From the NCBI GenBank assembly GCA_963718295.1, contig CAVQYV010000007.1, positions 1 to 64,000 of the forward strand: DNA of 64,000 nucleotides, written 5' to 3'. Shown here piece by piece: positions 63,639-64,000 of the stretch; the first letter of the stretch is position 1, and each line of letters begins with the position of its first letter. The translations under genes were made by a program, and so were the position numbers. The DNA is from CAVQYV01 sp963718295 [NCBI: uncultured Methylomirabilota bacterium] (lineage in GTDB: Bacteria; Methylomirabilota; Methylomirabilia; CAVQYV01). The notes under the pieces were generated by a model that was given only the letters and a program-made list of their open reading frames with translations, was not told the origin of the DNA and made no database searches.

Positions 63639-64000
63639 CTATCTTTCTTTCATCATCGCTAAGAATCTCATGAACGCGGGATTCACCTCATCAAAGCCGG
63701 GGCTGATCGGATAGTATTGGGTGGAGAGGATGCGCAGCGAGCGGCTTTCGATCTCCTCGATGGATTGGTCGTTGAGATTCCGCAGGGAAATGGCAACATC
63801 TCCTCTTCCCGCCAGGCTTTCCTCATCCACTGCCCAGGAGTGGTTTTGAAAGGTGATGTCCCCTTTGAGTGCTGAGGGAGAAATGACGGGATAGTTCGCA
63901 CCGTGATGGCCCAGCTTCATCTTTTTACGGCTGCCGCCCAGGGCAAGACAGATGATCTGGTGTCCGGTGGAGATCCCCCAAAGAGGAATCTGACCCAGGA
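63639..64000 (-). CDS. carA: Carbamoyl-phosphate synthase small subunit, C-terminal part (window edge)
   Basis: The 120 visible residues belong to the class I glutamine amidotransferase domain: PLWGISTGHQIICLALGG, KLGHHGANYPV and a C terminus SPGFDEVNPAFMRFLAMMKER. The nucleophile position (GxCxGHQ in known CarA) reads GISTGHQ, i.e. Ser for Cys, with Thr after it. The downstream His and Glu of the triad (PGFDEVNP region) are kept. If real, glutamine hydrolysis would be lost and ammonia would be the nitrogen donor. The gene continues off the window. Confidence 0.85.
   Translation of the reverse strand, partial: LGQIPLWGISTGHQIICLALGGSRKKMKLGHHGANYPVISPSALKGDITFQNHSWAVDEESLAGRGDVAISLRNLNDQSIEEIESRSLRILSTQYYPISPGFDEVNPAFMRFLAMMKER

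Overview
The window looks like part of a chromosome from an anaerobic, Gram-negative, moderately GC-rich bacterium, most likely in or near Desulfobacterota (Deltaproteobacteria). The support is a group 3b-type NiFe (sulf)hydrogenase operon, a branched-chain amino acid (Liv) ABC operon, AddAB, a MtaA/CmuA-like methyltransferase, many lipoproteins and outer-membrane efflux. The phylum call is inference and is not proved by any marker here. About ten genes carry single-base frameshifts, in both core and accessory parts, so assembly error and real decay must be kept apart.

Left core block (1-6.2 kb, all + strand): a STAS-like regulator fused in frame to endonuclease Q (frameshifted), a HAD phosphatase, a small zincin-like metallopeptidase, a 27-residue lysine-rich peptide gene with a perfect ribosome binding site, rlmN, a MtaA/CmuA/UroD-family methyltransferase, and an intact initiator tRNA-Met with its terminator.

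Accessory block (6.2-39.5 kb, mostly - strand): this segment is delimited and subdivided by four copies of the 3' half of that initiator tRNA plus its terminator (ends at 6143, 21806, 37490 and 39503). The first two intervals are almost equal in length (15,663 and 15,684 bases) but carry different genes. Interval 1 holds a QueG-like Fe-S reductase, exported proteins, a sulfatase, a HAD phosphatase, an alpha/beta hydrolase, a Tat-exported old-yellow-enzyme and an Slp lipoprotein, with remnants of nucleotidyl cyclases, an arylsulfatase and a SEC-C protein. Interval 2 is an ion and stress block: LPG-synthase/flippase-like protein, proton-efflux P-type ATPase, coiled-coil membrane protein, NRAMP-related transporter, RND/MFP/TolC efflux system, an IS256-family element, DUF2202 and an IS630 remnant. 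Interval 3 is a short piece with a small lipoprotein, a MITE-like palindrome and a truncated exported protein. I read this as serial accretion of elements at the tRNA, with no recognisable integrase left.

Several - strand genes for exported proteins in this block share one leader layout: a sigma70-like promoter or long leader, an intrinsic terminator, then 35-50 nt later a motif around GGAGGTGRYGGCCYATAAGAA, then 50-65 nt later the start codon. Two leaders (10.79-10.99 kb and 39.01-39.21 kb) are about 80% identical with compensatory changes in the terminator stem. This is the best candidate here for an undescribed cis-regulatory RNA or leader family.

Right core block (39.6-64 kb): a VanZ/LamG membrane protein, the livF-G-M-H-substrate-binding operon with a long structured leader, an SDR oxidoreductase, AddA-AddB (frameshifted AddA, ATGA-coupled), an MBL-fold hydrolase, the five-gene NiFe hydrogenase operon containing a CNMP-binding protein, a BASS-type transporter, and carB plus the end of carA. 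The visible CarA segment has Ser where the glutaminase nucleophile Cys is expected.
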